Shown here: piece after piece, positions 1-8,957 of the stretch | Layout: each line of letters starts with the position of its first letter | How positions within the stretch are numbered: position 1 is the stretch's first letter | From: Bradyrhizobium barranii subsp. apii | GTDB taxonomy: Bacteria > Pseudomonadota > Alphaproteobacteria > Rhizobiales > Xanthobacteraceae | Direction of reading: 5' to 3' | Length of the DNA stretch: 64,000 nt | NCBI RefSeq assembly: GCF_011516635.5 | Contig: NZ_CP096255.1 | Span: 5,330,501-5,394,500 of the forward strand | The notes under the pieces: generated by a model | The model's database searches: none | What the model saw: the letters and a program-made list of their open reading frames with translations, nothing else | What the model was told of the DNA's origin: nothing | Program-made: the position numbers and the translations under genes

Positions 1-384
1 CCTCCGCCGGCGCCGAGCTCGGCGCTGCCGACCACCGAGAGCAGCCTGCTGATCAGCCTCGGCAAGACCGTCTACGACAAGAATTGCGCGAGCTGTCACG
101 GCCTCCAGGGCGAAGGCAAGCCGCCGCACTGGCCGCCGCTCGCCAACAACCAGTCGATCGAGATGCAGTCGGCGGTCAACCCGATCCGCATGGTGCTCAA
201 TGGCGGCTATCCGCCGGGCACCAAGGGCAATCCGATGCCCTACGGCATGCCGCCCTTCGCAGGCCTCCTCTCCGACAACGAGGTCGCCGCCGTCGTCTCC
301 TACATCCGCACCGCCTGGGGCAATCGCGGCACGCCGGTGTCGGCGCGCGAGGCCAACGAGCTGCGCTCCGCACCGCTGAACTGA
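1..384 (+). CDS. Cytochrome c, C-terminal part (cut by window edge)
   Basis: The frame is open from the first base and ends in TGA at 382-384, so only the C-terminal ~127 residues are present. A single class I heme c motif, CASCH, lies near residue 29 of the visible part, after the phrase LGKTVYDKN. A probable Met ligand lies in the PMPYGMPPF stretch, followed by the usual C-terminal helix (LSDNEVAAVVSYIRTAWG). It sits 19 bp upstream of the small oxidase subunit gene, so it is probably the electron-donating or fused cytochrome c of the ba3-type oxidase operon. The N-terminus, and any signal or anchor, lie outside the window. Confidence 0.85.
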   Translation, partial: PPPAPSSALPTTESSLLISLGKTVYDKNCASCHGLQGEGKPPHWPPLANNQSIEMQSAVNPIRMVLNGGYPPGTKGNPMPYGMPPFAGLLSDNEVAAVVSYIRTAWGNRGTPVSAREANELRSAPLN

Positions 385-403
385 GAGGCGCCAGAGAACC
401 GTC

Positions 404-580
404 ATGTTCAATTCCGATCCGCCGACCAGCCCAGCCGCCGCCGACCAGGCCGTCGAGGAAGTCGTCTCGCAAGGACCGTCTGGCGCGATCGTGCTGGCCG
501 GCATCGCCACGGCCTGCGTGGTCGCGATGTGGCTTGCCTTCTATCTCTTCGTCTTCCTGCCGCGCGGATCACTGCAATGA
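404..580 (+). CDS. Small membrane protein, cytochrome oxidase subunit IIa-like
   Basis: This 58-residue ORF begins with ATG at 404 and overlaps the subunit II start by ATGA. It has a polar, acidic N-terminus of about 27 residues and then one hydrophobic helix (AIVLAGIATACVVAMWLAFYL) ending in a short FLPRG tail. One-helix proteins of this size directly before subunit II are typical of ba3-type oxidases, where subunit IIa replaces the first transmembrane helix lacking in subunit II. The assignment rests on position, size and topology rather than on a distinctive motif. Confidence 0.7.
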   Translation: MFNSDPPTSPAAADQAVEEVVSQGPSGAIVLAGIATACVVAMWLAFYLFVFLPRGSLQ

Positions 581-1140
581 GCGCAGAGGACACCCATGGC
601 AGCGCCGAGGTCGCGGCCCGCGTCGAGCGGCGCTGGGCGACCATTGCCGTGATAATCGTCGTCGGCATGGCGCTTCTGGCAGCCTTCGCCGGCATCCATC
701 GCGCCACCATGCCGCAGCCGCGCGTCGAGACCACCGATCCCTCGCGCATTCATCTGTCCGGCGAATTCGTCGAGAGCAATCTCGGCAGCGTGCTGGAGGC
801 CAATGGCAATGTGACCGTGCGCGCGATCGGCCAGCAATATTCCTTCACGCCGGCCTGCATCGTGGTGCCCGTAGATACGCCGATCACGATGCGCGCCACC
901 AGCGCCGACGTCGTCCACGGCATCCTGATCCAGGGCACCAACATCAACACCATGCTGGTGCCGGGCTACATCTCCGAGCAATTGATGCGCTTTACGAAGA
1001 CCGGCGACTATCTGATGCCCTGCCAGGAGTTTTGCTCCTTCGGCCACGAGGGCATGTGGGGCAAGGTCAAGGTGATCAACAAGACCGACTTCGCCGATCG
1101 CGCGAAGGGTGGCGGGAGGCTGAGCTGTGTTGGCGAATAG
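577..1140 (+). CDS. ba3-type cytochrome c oxidase subunit II
   Basis: The 187-residue protein carries the binuclear CuA centre that takes electrons from cytochrome c. It has one N-terminal membrane helix (about residues 20-39) and a periplasmic cupredoxin domain. CuA ligands are all visible: His114 (DVVHG), Cys149, Glu151, Cys153, His157 and Met160 in MPCQEFCSFGHEGMW. A single helix instead of two fits the ba3 class, with the small upstream protein supplying the other. Start ATG 577 overlaps the preceding stop, and the 3' end overlaps the subunit I start by 14 bp, indicating translational coupling. A longer in-frame ORF from 529 is unlikely, because it would run through the subunit IIa gene. 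Confidence 0.92.
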   Translation: MSAEDTHGSAEVAARVERRWATIAVIIVVGMALLAAFAGIHRATMPQPRVETTDPSRIHLSGEFVESNLGSVLEANGNVTVRAIGQQYSFTPACIVVPVDTPITMRATSADVVHGILIQGTNINTMLVPGYISEQLMRFTKTGDYLMPCQEFCSFGHEGMWGKVKVINKTDFADRAKGGGRLSCVGE

Positions 1141-2748
1141 GAAACTCATCCTCGCCCATTTCTGGCTGGCCTTCGGCGTGTTCGGCATCGCGCTCACGCT
1201 CGGCGCCTGGCAGATGTTCATCCGCAGCCCGATCGGCACCTGGCTGTCCAATCCCGAGCTCTATTACCGCTCGCTGACCGCGCACGGCACGGTGATGGGC
1301 TACGTCTTTCCCACGCTCGTCGCGATGGGCTTTGGCTATGCCATCAGCGAGTCCGCGCTGGAGCAGCGCCTGGTCGGCGTGCGCTGGGCCTGGACCGGAT
1401 TTTGGCTGATCGTGATCGGCAGCGTCATGGCGCTGATCCCGGTCGCGCTGGGGCGCGCGTCGGTGCTCTACACCTTCTATCCGCCGCTGATCGGCAACGT
1501 TTTCTACTACCTCGGCGTCGTGCTGGTCGTGGTCGGCTCCTGGTTTGGGTCGCGCTGATGGCGATCAATCTGCGCGTCTGGCGGAAGGCCCATCCCGGTG
1601 CACCGGTGCCGCTGGCGATGTTCGCCAATGTTGCGGGCTCCTATCTCTGGGCCTGGACCGCGGTTGGTGCCGCGCTCGAGCTGCTGCTCCAGATCATTCC
1701 CGTCGCGGCCGGGCTGAAGGCCACGATCGACGCGGGTCTTGCCCGCGTGTTCTTCTCCTGGACGCTGCACGCCATCGTCTATTTCTGGCTGATGCCGACC
1801 TACATCGCCTATTACACCATCGTGCCGCGCGCGATCGGCGGCCGGGTTTATTCCGACAGCATAGCGCGGATCTCCTTCATCCTGTTCCTGGTGGTGGCGA
1901 TGCCGATCGGCATGCACCACACCTTCGCCGATCCGCAGGTCGGCGCCGGCTTCAAGTTCATCCATTCGGCCTTCACGGCGCTGGTCGCGCTGCCGACGCT
2001 GCTGACCGTGTTCACGATCTGCGCCTCGGTCGAGATCGCGGCGCGCCTGCGCGGCGGCCGCGGCCTATTCGGCTGGATCAAGGCGCTGCCCTGGGACAAC
2101 CCGATGATGCTGGCGCTGGCGTTCTCGTTCGTCATGCTCGGCTTCGGCGGCGCCGGCGGCCTGATCAACATGAGCTACCAGCTCGATGCGTCGATCCACA
2201 ACACGCAGTGGATCACCGGCCATTTCCACCTGATCTTCGGCGGCGCCATCGTGATCATGTACTTTGCGATCGCCTATGATCTGTGGCCGCATCTGACCGG
2301 GCGCGAACTCATCGACATCCGCCTGATCCGCACCCAGCTCTGGCTTTGGTTCATCGGTATGATCATCACGACCTTCCCGTGGCACTGGGTCGGCATCCTG
2401 GGCATGCCGCGCCGCATGGCCTATTTCGACTTCGGCGATCCCGCGATCGCGCCGCAGGCGCTCTCGGTCACGTTCTCCGCGATCGGCGGCTTCATCCTGC
2501 TGGCGTCGGGCATCATGTTCATCGTCATCCTCGCACGTGGCATGCGTGCGCCCCGGGTTGACGCCGGCCCGTACCGCTTTGCGCTGGCTGTGCATCAGCC
2601 CGCGACCGTGCCGGTCGCGCTCAACACGCATGCGCTGTGGGTGGCGCTGATGATCGTCCTCACCCTCACCAATTACGGCTACCCGATCGTGACGCTGGCG
2701 CTGACCGAGGGCACGTCGGTGCCGGCCGTCTATGTGGGAGCGCAGTGA
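1127..2748 (+). pseudogene. ba3-type cytochrome c oxidase subunit I, frameshifted
   Basis: This is the catalytic heme-copper subunit reducing O2 at the heme/CuB site. Translation from GTG 1127 (Shine-Dalgarno GGGAGG at 1113-1118) runs for 143 residues and stops at 1558. The rest of the protein continues in another frame to 2748. The break is near 1541-1546, where ..GSW should be followed by (F/L)WVALMAINLRVWR; one missing base in the TTT run explains it. With the frame repaired all key residues are present: low-spin heme His in AHGTVMGY, the CuB His and Tyr in LHAIVYFW, the His pair in GMHHTF and the HFH pair in ITGHFHLIF. Either a recent mutation or a homopolymer read error is possible; I favour error because nothing else has decayed. 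Confidence 0.88.
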
Positions 2749-3563
2749 TGAGCGCGCGCGACCTCTTCACCTTCCGCAACAGCCATTTCAGGATGGGCGT
2801 CGGCATCACCGCCGCGATCCTGATCGTGACGGCGATCACCGGCTTCATCGTGCTGCCCTTCGCACAGCCCTGGGTTCAGTTCGCCAATGTCTGGGATGCG
2901 ATCTGCAGCGCCGCCGGCGTGCCACAGCGCGCGGCGAATGTTACTGCGCCCGAGCAGACAAAACGCCTGTCGGAGGTCGTGCTGACCTCGCATACGCTGT
3001 CGCGTCCGAGCCAGGAAGCGATCGGCCGCGGCGCGACGCTGGCGCAGCGCTGCGCGATCTGCCACGGCCCGACCGGCATCAGCCGCGCGGATTCGCCCAA
3101 TCTCGCCGGCCAGTACGCGGCCGTCATCTACAAGGAGCTGCACGATTTCCGATCCGGCGCCCGCACCAATGCCGTGATGTCGCCATTCGCCGTCAATCTG
3201 ACGGACCAGGAGATCGCCGATCTCTCGAACTATTACGCCTATCTGCCGCGGCCGGCAGCCTATCACCCGACGCCGCAGCTGCCGAAACCGAGCATCGTCA
3301 TCTACGGCGCGCCGATGCGCGGGATCGCGCCCTGCGGCTCCTGCCATGGCAGCCTCGACAACAAGACCGGCAGTCCGTGGCTCGAAGGCCAGTCCGAAGC
3401 TTACATGAAGGCGCAGCTCCAGGCCTTCGCATCCGGCGAGCGGCGCAACGACATCAGCCAGCAGATGCGCAACATCGCCCGCGCGATGACGCCGCAGGAG
3501 ATCGAGGCGGCCGCGGCCTATTACGCCTCGCAGCCGCCGGATGTGGTGAAGGCGGTGGATTGA
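2748..3563 (+). CDS. Membrane-anchored diheme cytochrome c (c4-like)
   Basis: The 271-residue protein starts at ATG 2748, overlapping the subunit I stop (TGATG). It has an uncleaved-looking N-terminal helix at about residues 16-38 and two class I heme domains with CAICH (102-106) and CGSCH (196-200). Conserved Met residues follow each motif (AVMSPF and ARAMTP). Two tandem heme domains of this size are typical of cytochrome c4-type donors. As the last gene of the oxidase operon it most likely carries electrons from the bc1 complex to subunit II. Confidence 0.88.
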   Translation: MSARDLFTFRNSHFRMGVGITAAILIVTAITGFIVLPFAQPWVQFANVWDAICSAAGVPQRAANVTAPEQTKRLSEVVLTSHTLSRPSQEAIGRGATLAQRCAICHGPTGISRADSPNLAGQYAAVIYKELHDFRSGARTNAVMSPFAVNLTDQEIADLSNYYAYLPRPAAYHPTPQLPKPSIVIYGAPMRGIAPCGSCHGSLDNKTGSPWLEGQSEAYMKAQLQAFASGERRNDISQQMRNIARAMTPQEIEAAAAYYASQPPDVVKAVD

Positions 3564-3571
3564 GCCTCACT

Positions 3572-3656
3572 GTCATTGCGAGCGCAGCGAAGCAATCCAG
3601 AATCCCTCCGCGGAAAGACCCTGGATTGCTTCGTCGCAAGGGCTCCTCGCAATGAC
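3572..3656. repeat. Dispersed intergenic palindromic repeat
   Basis: The outer arms GTCATTGCGAG (3572-3582) and CTCGCAATGAC (3646-3656) are perfect inverted copies. Inner arms share GCAATCCAG and CTGGATTGC, so the 85-bp unit can fold into a long hairpin. It lies between the convergent cytochrome c and Coq10 genes, where it could also act as a bidirectional terminator. I recognise this sequence type as a repeat scattered through Bradyrhizobium and Rhodopseudomonas intergenic regions, from memory rather than from a search. Confidence 0.75.
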
Positions 3657-3673
3657 GGCGGAGAGAGTACGCC

Positions 3674-4144
3674 TTACGACGACGCCAGCTTTGGCCGGCC
3701 GTAGATCGCATCCGCCCGCTTCTCGAATGCGATGGAGAAGCGCGCGAACGCGGCATCGAACATCGAGCCCATCAGCATCGCCAGCATCCGGCTCTTGAAC
3801 TCGTAGGCCAGGAAGAATCCGACGTCGCAGACGCCCTCACCCTTGGGCTCGAACGTCCAGCGGTTCTCGAGGTTGCTGAACGGGCCTTGCAGATATTCGA
3901 CCCGGATATTCAGATTGGCGCGGTCGAGCGTCACGCGGCTGGTGAAGGACTCCTTGACCAGCTTGAACGACACCGTCATGTCGGCGACCAGCACCTCGGT
4001 GCCGTCGGGTTTGGCCATCCGCTGGCGGATCTTGAGCGCGCTGCACAGGGGCACGAACTCCGGGTAGCGCTCGACGTCGGCGACCAGATCAAACATCTCG
4101 GACGCGCTGTGATGGACACGGCGCTTGCTTGAAAACTTGGGCAT
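3674..4144 (-). CDS. Coq10/RatA-family START-like (SRPBCC) protein
   Basis: The 156-residue protein has the family signature of Coq10/RatA: SKRRVHHSASEMFDLVADVERYPEFVPL at the N-terminus, the ADMTVSFKLVKESFTSRV middle and a WTFEPKGEG..VGFFLAYEFKS strand pair. The single-domain START-like fold binds coenzyme Q10 or lipids and supports respiratory electron transfer. The RatA name comes from a homologous toxin annotation that is often over-applied. It lies 6 bp downstream of lipA on the same strand, an arrangement I associate with alphaproteobacteria, so the two are probably cotranscribed. Confidence 0.88.
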   Translation of the reverse strand: MPKFSSKRRVHHSASEMFDLVADVERYPEFVPLCSALKIRQRMAKPDGTEVLVADMTVSFKLVKESFTSRVTLDRANLNIRVEYLQGPFSNLENRWTFEPKGEGVCDVGFFLAYEFKSRMLAMLMGSMFDAAFARFSIAFEKRADAIYGRPKLASS

Positions 4145-4150
4145 GGCGGT

Positions 4151-5105
4151 TCAGCGGGCAGACGCGGCCCGTGCGGCCTTCAGTCTCGCAAAGTCCTCGC
4201 CGGCATGATGCGACGAACGGGTGAGCGGGCTCGCCGACACCATCAGGAAACCCTTGGTGTAGGCGACCTTCTCGTAGGACGAAAACTCGTCGGGCGGCAC
4301 ATAGCGCATCACGGCGTGGTGCTTGCGGGTCGGCTGGAGATATTGCCCGATGGTCAGGAAGTCGACGTCGGCGGAGCGCAGATCGTCCATCACCTGCTGC
4401 ACCTCGTGGCGCTCCTCGCCGAGGCCGACCATGATGCCGGACTTGGTGAAGATGGTGGGATCGAGCTCCTTGACCCGCTGCAACAGCCGGATCGAGTGGA
4501 AGTAGCGCGCGCCGGGCCGCACAGTGAGGTAACGCGATGGCACGGTCTCGAGATTGTGGTTGAACACGTCGGGCCTCGCCGCGACGACGACCTCCAGCGC
4601 GCCCTCCTTGCGCAGGAAGTCCGGCGTCAGGATCTCGATCGTGGTCGACGGGCACGCGGCCCGGATCGCACGGATGGTCTCTGCAAAATGCTCGGCGCCG
4701 CCATCGGCCAGATCGTCGCGGTCGACGGAAGTGATGACGACGTGGGCCAGCCCCAGCTTGGCGACGGCTTCGGCGACGTTCTGCGGCTCGACCGCATCCA
4801 GCGCATTGGGCATGCCGGTCTTGACGTTGCAGAACGCGCAGGCCCGGGTGCAGGTGTCCCCCATGATCATGAAGGTCGCGTGCTTCTTGTCCCAGCACTC
4901 GCCGATGTTCGGGCAGCCCGCCTCCTCGCACACCGTGTGCAGGCCGTTGGCGCGCACGATGTTGCGGGTGTCGGCATAGCCGCGGGTATTGGGAGCGCGC
5001 ACGCGAATCCAGTCCGGCTTCGGGCGAAGCGGAATCAGGGCGATTCACCTTTTCAGGGTGGCGGGGGCGCAACGGGTTCGAGATGGTGTCGACAATAACG
5101 ACCAT
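4151..5105 (-). CDS. lipA: Lipoyl synthase LipA (frameshift near residue 29)
   Basis: LipA is a radical-SAM enzyme inserting two sulfurs into protein-bound octanoyl groups. The core frame (4151-5002) contains the auxiliary-cluster cysteines in CEEAGCPNIGEC and the radical-SAM motif CTRACAFC. The C-terminus has the expected SPLTRSSHHA segment. The normal N-terminus (MVVIVDTISNPLRPRHPEKV, from ATG 5105) is encoded in a different frame; the frames separate around 5019-5025, just before PDWIRVRAPNTRGYADTRN. About two bases appear to be missing, or one extra. If real, translation would have to restart at an internal codon. Because LipA is needed for pyruvate and 2-oxoglutarate dehydrogenases, a sequence error is the simpler explanation. 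Confidence 0.88.
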
Positions 5106-5235
5106 GGGCTGTCCGGTCTGTTCAGGTCCTACCTAGTCGGTCTGGCTGCCTGCCGCAACCCGGCTCGCGCCGCTTCAGGGAACATGGCAGATATGGGCAA
5201 TATCCTGCTCTGTTCTCAGGCGATTCTCACCTCGA

Positions 5236-5844
5236 ATGGCTCCAACATCGAAAGCCTCACCACCGCGGCTCGGCAAAGCCCTGAAGCGTGCGTTTTTCGG
5301 CCGCAGCGTCCACGAGGTCGCGCCCGACCTGATCGGGGCCACCATGCTGGTCAATGGCGTCGGCGGCCTCATCGTCGAGGTCGAGGCCTATCATCATACC
5401 GAGCCGGCGGCGCACTCCTACAATGGCCCGACGCCGCGGAACCAAATCATGTTTGGCCCGCCCGGCTTTGCCTATGTCTACCGCTCCTACGGCATTCACT
5501 GGTGCGTGAACTTCGTCTGCGAGGAGGAAGGCTCCGCCAGCGCCGTGCTGATCCGCGCACTGGAGCCGACGCATGGCCTGGCGGCGATGCGCCGCCGCCG
5601 CCATCTCCAGGAGGCGCACGCGCTGTGCTCGGGCCCCGGCAAGCTGACCGAGGCGCTGGGCATCACCATCGCGCACAACGCCCTGCCGTTGGACCGGCCG
5701 CCGATCGCGCTGCATGCGCGGACAGAGGAGGTCGAGGTGGCGGCCGGGATCCGGATCGGCATCACCAAGGCCGTCGAGCTGCCCTGGCGCTATGGCGTCA
5801 AGGGCTCGAAGTTCTTGAGCAAGCCGTTCCCGAAGGAGGCCTAG
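5236..5844 (+). CDS. DNA-3-methyladenine glycosylase (AAG/MPG family)
   Basis: The 202-residue protein matches the alkyladenine glycosylase family over its full length. Visible landmarks are FFGRSVHEVAPDLIGATML, IVEVEAYHHTEPAAHSYNGPTPRN (with the catalytic Glu), MFGPPGFAYVYRSYGIHWCVNFVC and CSGPGKLTEALGI. It excises alkylated purines to start base-excision repair. It is transcribed alone, divergently from lipA. A strong hairpin follows its stop codon. Confidence 0.92.
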   Translation: MAPTSKASPPRLGKALKRAFFGRSVHEVAPDLIGATMLVNGVGGLIVEVEAYHHTEPAAHSYNGPTPRNQIMFGPPGFAYVYRSYGIHWCVNFVCEEEGSASAVLIRALEPTHGLAAMRRRRHLQEAHALCSGPGKLTEALGITIAHNALPLDRPPIALHARTEEVEVAAGIRIGITKAVELPWRYGVKGSKFLSKPFPKEA

Positions 5845-5869
5845 AACCCGTTCCGATGGAACGGGCTCT
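5843..5869. terminator. Rho-independent terminator-like hairpin after the glycosylase gene
   Basis: AGAACCCGTTCC (5843-5854) pairs with GGAACGGGCTCT (5858-5869) at 11 of 12 positions around a GAT loop. It starts inside the TAG stop codon. A T-rich run (CTAGTTTTG) follows about ten bases later. It could also end the converging valS transcript. Confidence 0.65.
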
Positions 5870-5885
5870 AGATTCTAGTTTTGAC

Positions 5886-5929
5886 GCGTTTTCTTGACGC
5901 GAACCGGTTTCCACTTCGCTCGAAAACGC
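5886..5929. repeat. Palindromic dispersed repeat between the glycosylase gene and valS
   Basis: Arms GCGTTTTC (5886-5893) and GAAAACGC (5922-5929) flank an interior with GACGCGAACCGGTTTCCAC. I recognise this 44-bp block as a common intergenic repeat of Bradyrhizobium-type genomes (from memory). It lies two bases before the valS stop codon. Confidence 0.6.
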
Positions 5930-5930
5930 T

Positions 5931-8807
5931 CTACGACGCCTGCTTCAGCCGCTCCTGCGCCTCCAGCAGCTTGGCCTTCCGCGCCAGCGCCGCCTCGCGC
6001 TTTTCGCGCTCCTCCTCGACGACCTCTTCGGCCGCATTGGCGACGAACTTCTCGTTCGCCAGCTTGGACTCGGCGCGCTTGATGTCGGCGTCGGCCTTGC
6101 CGATCTCCTTGTCGAGGCGCGTGCGCTCGGCGGCGACGTCGATCACGCCCTTCAGCGGCAACGCGGCCACCTCGCCGCGCACGAGGAGCTGGACCGCACC
6201 ATCAGGTGCGCGGTCGGCGAAGGAGATGTCGGACAGCCGTGCCATGCGCTTGATGACGTCGGTCCAGCGCGGCGCGCGTTCCTTCGTCTCGGTCGAGGCG
6301 CCCGCGAGCACCAGCGCCGTCAGCGTCGCCGGCGGGATGTTCATCTCGGCGCGCACCGAGCGGATCTGCGTGACGAGGTCGATCACCCAGCCGATCTCGG
6401 CTTCCGCCTTGGGATCGGTGAAGTCGGCATGGTCGAAGATCGGCATGATCAGGACCGGCGAGATCAGCGGATCAGTCGGCCCGGCTGCCGCGGCGAGCAT
6501 CGCGAGTTGCTCCGGCGTCGGCTCGGACGGTTTCAGCGGCCATTGCGCCAGCGCCAGCAGGCCGTCGCGCTTGGCCGTCACCTCCCACAGCTCTTCGGTG
6601 ATGAAGGGCATGAAGGGGTGCAGCAGCTTCAGGATCTCGTCGCGCGCCCAGGCGACCATGGCGCGGGTTTCGTCCTTGGCGGGGCTGTCCGGACCGAGCA
6701 GTACGGGCTTTGCGAGCTCGACATACCAGTCGCAATAGACGTTCCAGACGAAGCGGTAGATCGCACCGGCCGCGTCGTTGAAGCGATAGGCTTCGATTGC
6801 CTCGGTCACCTCGCGCGTGGTGTGGGCGCTCTCATGCGCGATCCAGCGGTTCAGCGTCTCCTTGGCCTTCGCCGGCTCGAAACCTTCGGGCACGGCGCAG
6901 TGGTTCATCTCCGCGAAGCGCGACGCATTCCAGAGCTTCGTCGCGAAATTGCGGTAACCCTCGACACGGCTGGTGGCGAGCTTGATGTCGCGTCCCTGCG
7001 CCGCCATGGCGGCCAGCGTGAAGCGCAACGCGTCGGCGCCGTATTCGTCGATCAGGTTGAGGGGGTCGATGACGTTGCCCTTCGACTTCGACATCTTGGC
7101 GCCCTTCTCGTCGCGGACGAGGGCGTGGATGTAGATCGTCGAGAACGGCACTTCCTTCATGAAGTGCAGGCCCATCATCATCATCCGGGCGACCCAGAAG
7201 AAGATGATGTCGAAGCCGGTCACCAGCGCGTTCGTCGGGTAATAGCGCTGCACTTCCGGCGCGTCCTCGGGCCAGCCGAGCGTCGAGAACGGCCACAGTG
7301 CCGAGGAGAACCAGGTGTCGAGCACGTCCTCGTCACGCGTGATGAAGCCTTCGCGCTTGTTGCGGTCGAGCGCCATCTCGCGGCCCTGCTCGGCCGTGAT
7401 GACCTCCTGCTCGACGTAATAGCCGAGCGCGTGGCTGACGGCCTCCTCCTCGGTCTCGGCGACGAACACCTTGCCATCGGGGCCGTACCACGCCGGGATC
7501 TGATGACCCCACCACAGCTGGCGCGAGATGCACCAGGGCTGGATGTTCTCCATCCACTCGAAATAGGTCTTTTCCCAGTTCTTCGGCACGAACGTCGTTT
7601 CGCCCGAACGCACCGCCGCGATCGCGGGCTTTGCCAGCGTCTTGGCGTCGACGTACCACTGGTCGGTCAGATAGGGCTCGATCACGCTGTTCGAGCGGTC
7701 GCCGTGCGGCACCATGTGGGTGTGCGGCTCGATCCGCTCGACGAAGCCGAAGGATTCCAGCCGCTCGACGATGCGCTTGCGCGCCGCGAAGCGGTCGAGC
7801 TTGTGAAACTCCTCGGCGAATTGCGAAGCGCCTTCCGGCAGGTTACGCAGGTAATCCTCATTGTCGACGAGGTCGAGGCAACCTTCCTTGTCGATGACGC
7901 TGATCCGGCCCAGGCCGTGGCGATTGCCCACCTCGAAATCGTTGAAGTCGTGCGCCGGCGTCACCTTCACCGCGCCCGAGCCCTTATCCGGATCGGAATA
8001 TTCGTCGGCGACGATCTTAATCTTGCGACCGACCAGCGGCAGGATCACGTTCTTGCCGACCAGCTTCTGATAGCGCTCGTCATCGGGATGCACCGCGACG
8101 CCGGTGTCGCCGAGCATGGTCTCGGGCCGCGTGGTGGCGACGACGATGAAGCTCGAGGGATCCTCGGGGCTGAACGTCTTGCCCTCGATCGGATAGCGCA
8201 GATACCACAGGCTGCCCTTGACCTCGGTCTGCTGCACTTCGAGGTCGGAGATCGCGGTCAGCAGCTTGGTGTCCCAGTTCACCAGCCGCTTGTCCTTGTA
8301 GATCAGGCCGTCGCGATGCAGCTCGACGAACACCTTGATGACGGCCTTCGACAGGCCCTCGTCCATGGTGAAGCGTTCGCGCGACCAGTCGCAGGAGGCG
8401 CCGAGGCGCTTGAGCTGGTTGATGATGGTGTCGCCGCTCTCGGCTTTCCACTGCCAGACCCGCTCCAGAAACTTCTCGCGGCCCATCTCGCGACGGCTGG
8501 GCTGCTGGCGCTCCATCAGCTGCCGCTCGACCACCATCTGGGTGGCGATGCCGGCATGGTCGGTGCCGGGCTGCCACAGCACGTCGCGGCCGCGCATGCG
8601 CTCGAACCGGCACAGGATGTCCTGGAGGGTGTTGTTGAGGGCGTGGCCCATATGCAGCGAGCCCGTCACGTTCGGCGGCGGGATCACGATGGTGAAGGGC
8701 ACTGCGTCGCGGCGGTCGGGGCGGCCGGCCCTGAAGGCAAGGCTGTCCTCCCACACGACGGACATGCGGGCTTCGATATCGGCGGGCTGGTAATTTTTCT
8801 CGATCAT
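5931..8807 (-). CDS. valS: Valyl-tRNA synthetase
   Basis: This 958-residue class I aminoacyl-tRNA synthetase charges tRNA-Val. The HIGH motif is present as PPPNVTGSLHMGHALNN near residue 50 and the KMSKS motif as KMSKSKGNVIDP. The editing domain lies between them (TTRPETMLGDTGVAVHPDD). The C-terminal ~65 residues form the expected tRNA-binding coiled coil, rich in Lys and Glu (RLDKEIGKADADIKRAESKL). Length is normal for ValS. The start ATG 8807 begins the standard MIEKNYQPADIE N-terminus. Confidence 0.97.
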   Translation of the reverse strand: MIEKNYQPADIEARMSVVWEDSLAFRAGRPDRRDAVPFTIVIPPPNVTGSLHMGHALNNTLQDILCRFERMRGRDVLWQPGTDHAGIATQMVVERQLMERQQPSRREMGREKFLERVWQWKAESGDTIINQLKRLGASCDWSRERFTMDEGLSKAVIKVFVELHRDGLIYKDKRLVNWDTKLLTAISDLEVQQTEVKGSLWYLRYPIEGKTFSPEDPSSFIVVATTRPETMLGDTGVAVHPDDERYQKLVGKNVILPLVGRKIKIVADEYSDPDKGSGAVKVTPAHDFNDFEVGNRHGLGRISVIDKEGCLDLVDNEDYLRNLPEGASQFAEEFHKLDRFAARKRIVERLESFGFVERIEPHTHMVPHGDRSNSVIEPYLTDQWYVDAKTLAKPAIAAVRSGETTFVPKNWEKTYFEWMENIQPWCISRQLWWGHQIPAWYGPDGKVFVAETEEEAVSHALGYYVEQEVITAEQGREMALDRNKREGFITRDEDVLDTWFSSALWPFSTLGWPEDAPEVQRYYPTNALVTGFDIIFFWVARMMMMGLHFMKEVPFSTIYIHALVRDEKGAKMSKSKGNVIDPLNLIDEYGADALRFTLAAMAAQGRDIKLATSRVEGYRNFATKLWNASRFAEMNHCAVPEGFEPAKAKETLNRWIAHESAHTTREVTEAIEAYRFNDAAGAIYRFVWNVYCDWYVELAKPVLLGPDSPAKDETRAMVAWARDEILKLLHPFMPFITEELWEVTAKRDGLLALAQWPLKPSEPTPEQLAMLAAAAGPTDPLISPVLIMPIFDHADFTDPKAEAEIGWVIDLVTQIRSVRAEMNIPPATLTALVLAGASTETKERAPRWTDVIKRMARLSDISFADRAPDGAVQLLVRGEVAALPLKGVIDVAAERTRLDKEIGKADADIKRAESKLANEKFVANAAEEVVEEEREKREAALARKAKLLEAQERLKQAS

Positions 8808-8868
8808 GGGCTGCTAGAAAGCCGCGCGCGGGGGGCAAGTCAACGAAAAGGTCCGGGAGAGGATCAAC

Positions 8869-8896
8869 GGAAAGCCCGGCGGCAAAACGGCTTTCC
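8869..8896 (-). terminator. Hairpin downstream of popZ
   Basis: GGAAAGCC (8869-8876) and GGCTTTCC (8889-8896) form a perfect 8-bp stem with a 12-nt loop, located between popZ and valS on the popZ strand. No clear U-run follows, so it is a weak terminator candidate or a processing hairpin. Confidence 0.4.
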
Positions 8897-8957
8897 GGCC
8901 GGTCGGCAGGCCAAACAGGCGCATAAGAGGGGCTTTATGAGGGCTCGGGAGCCGCCC

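Noticed and set aside
84..1277. 397-codon ORF across the oxidase genes
   Set aside because: It runs through four real genes in the wrong frame and is Arg-rich without motifs.
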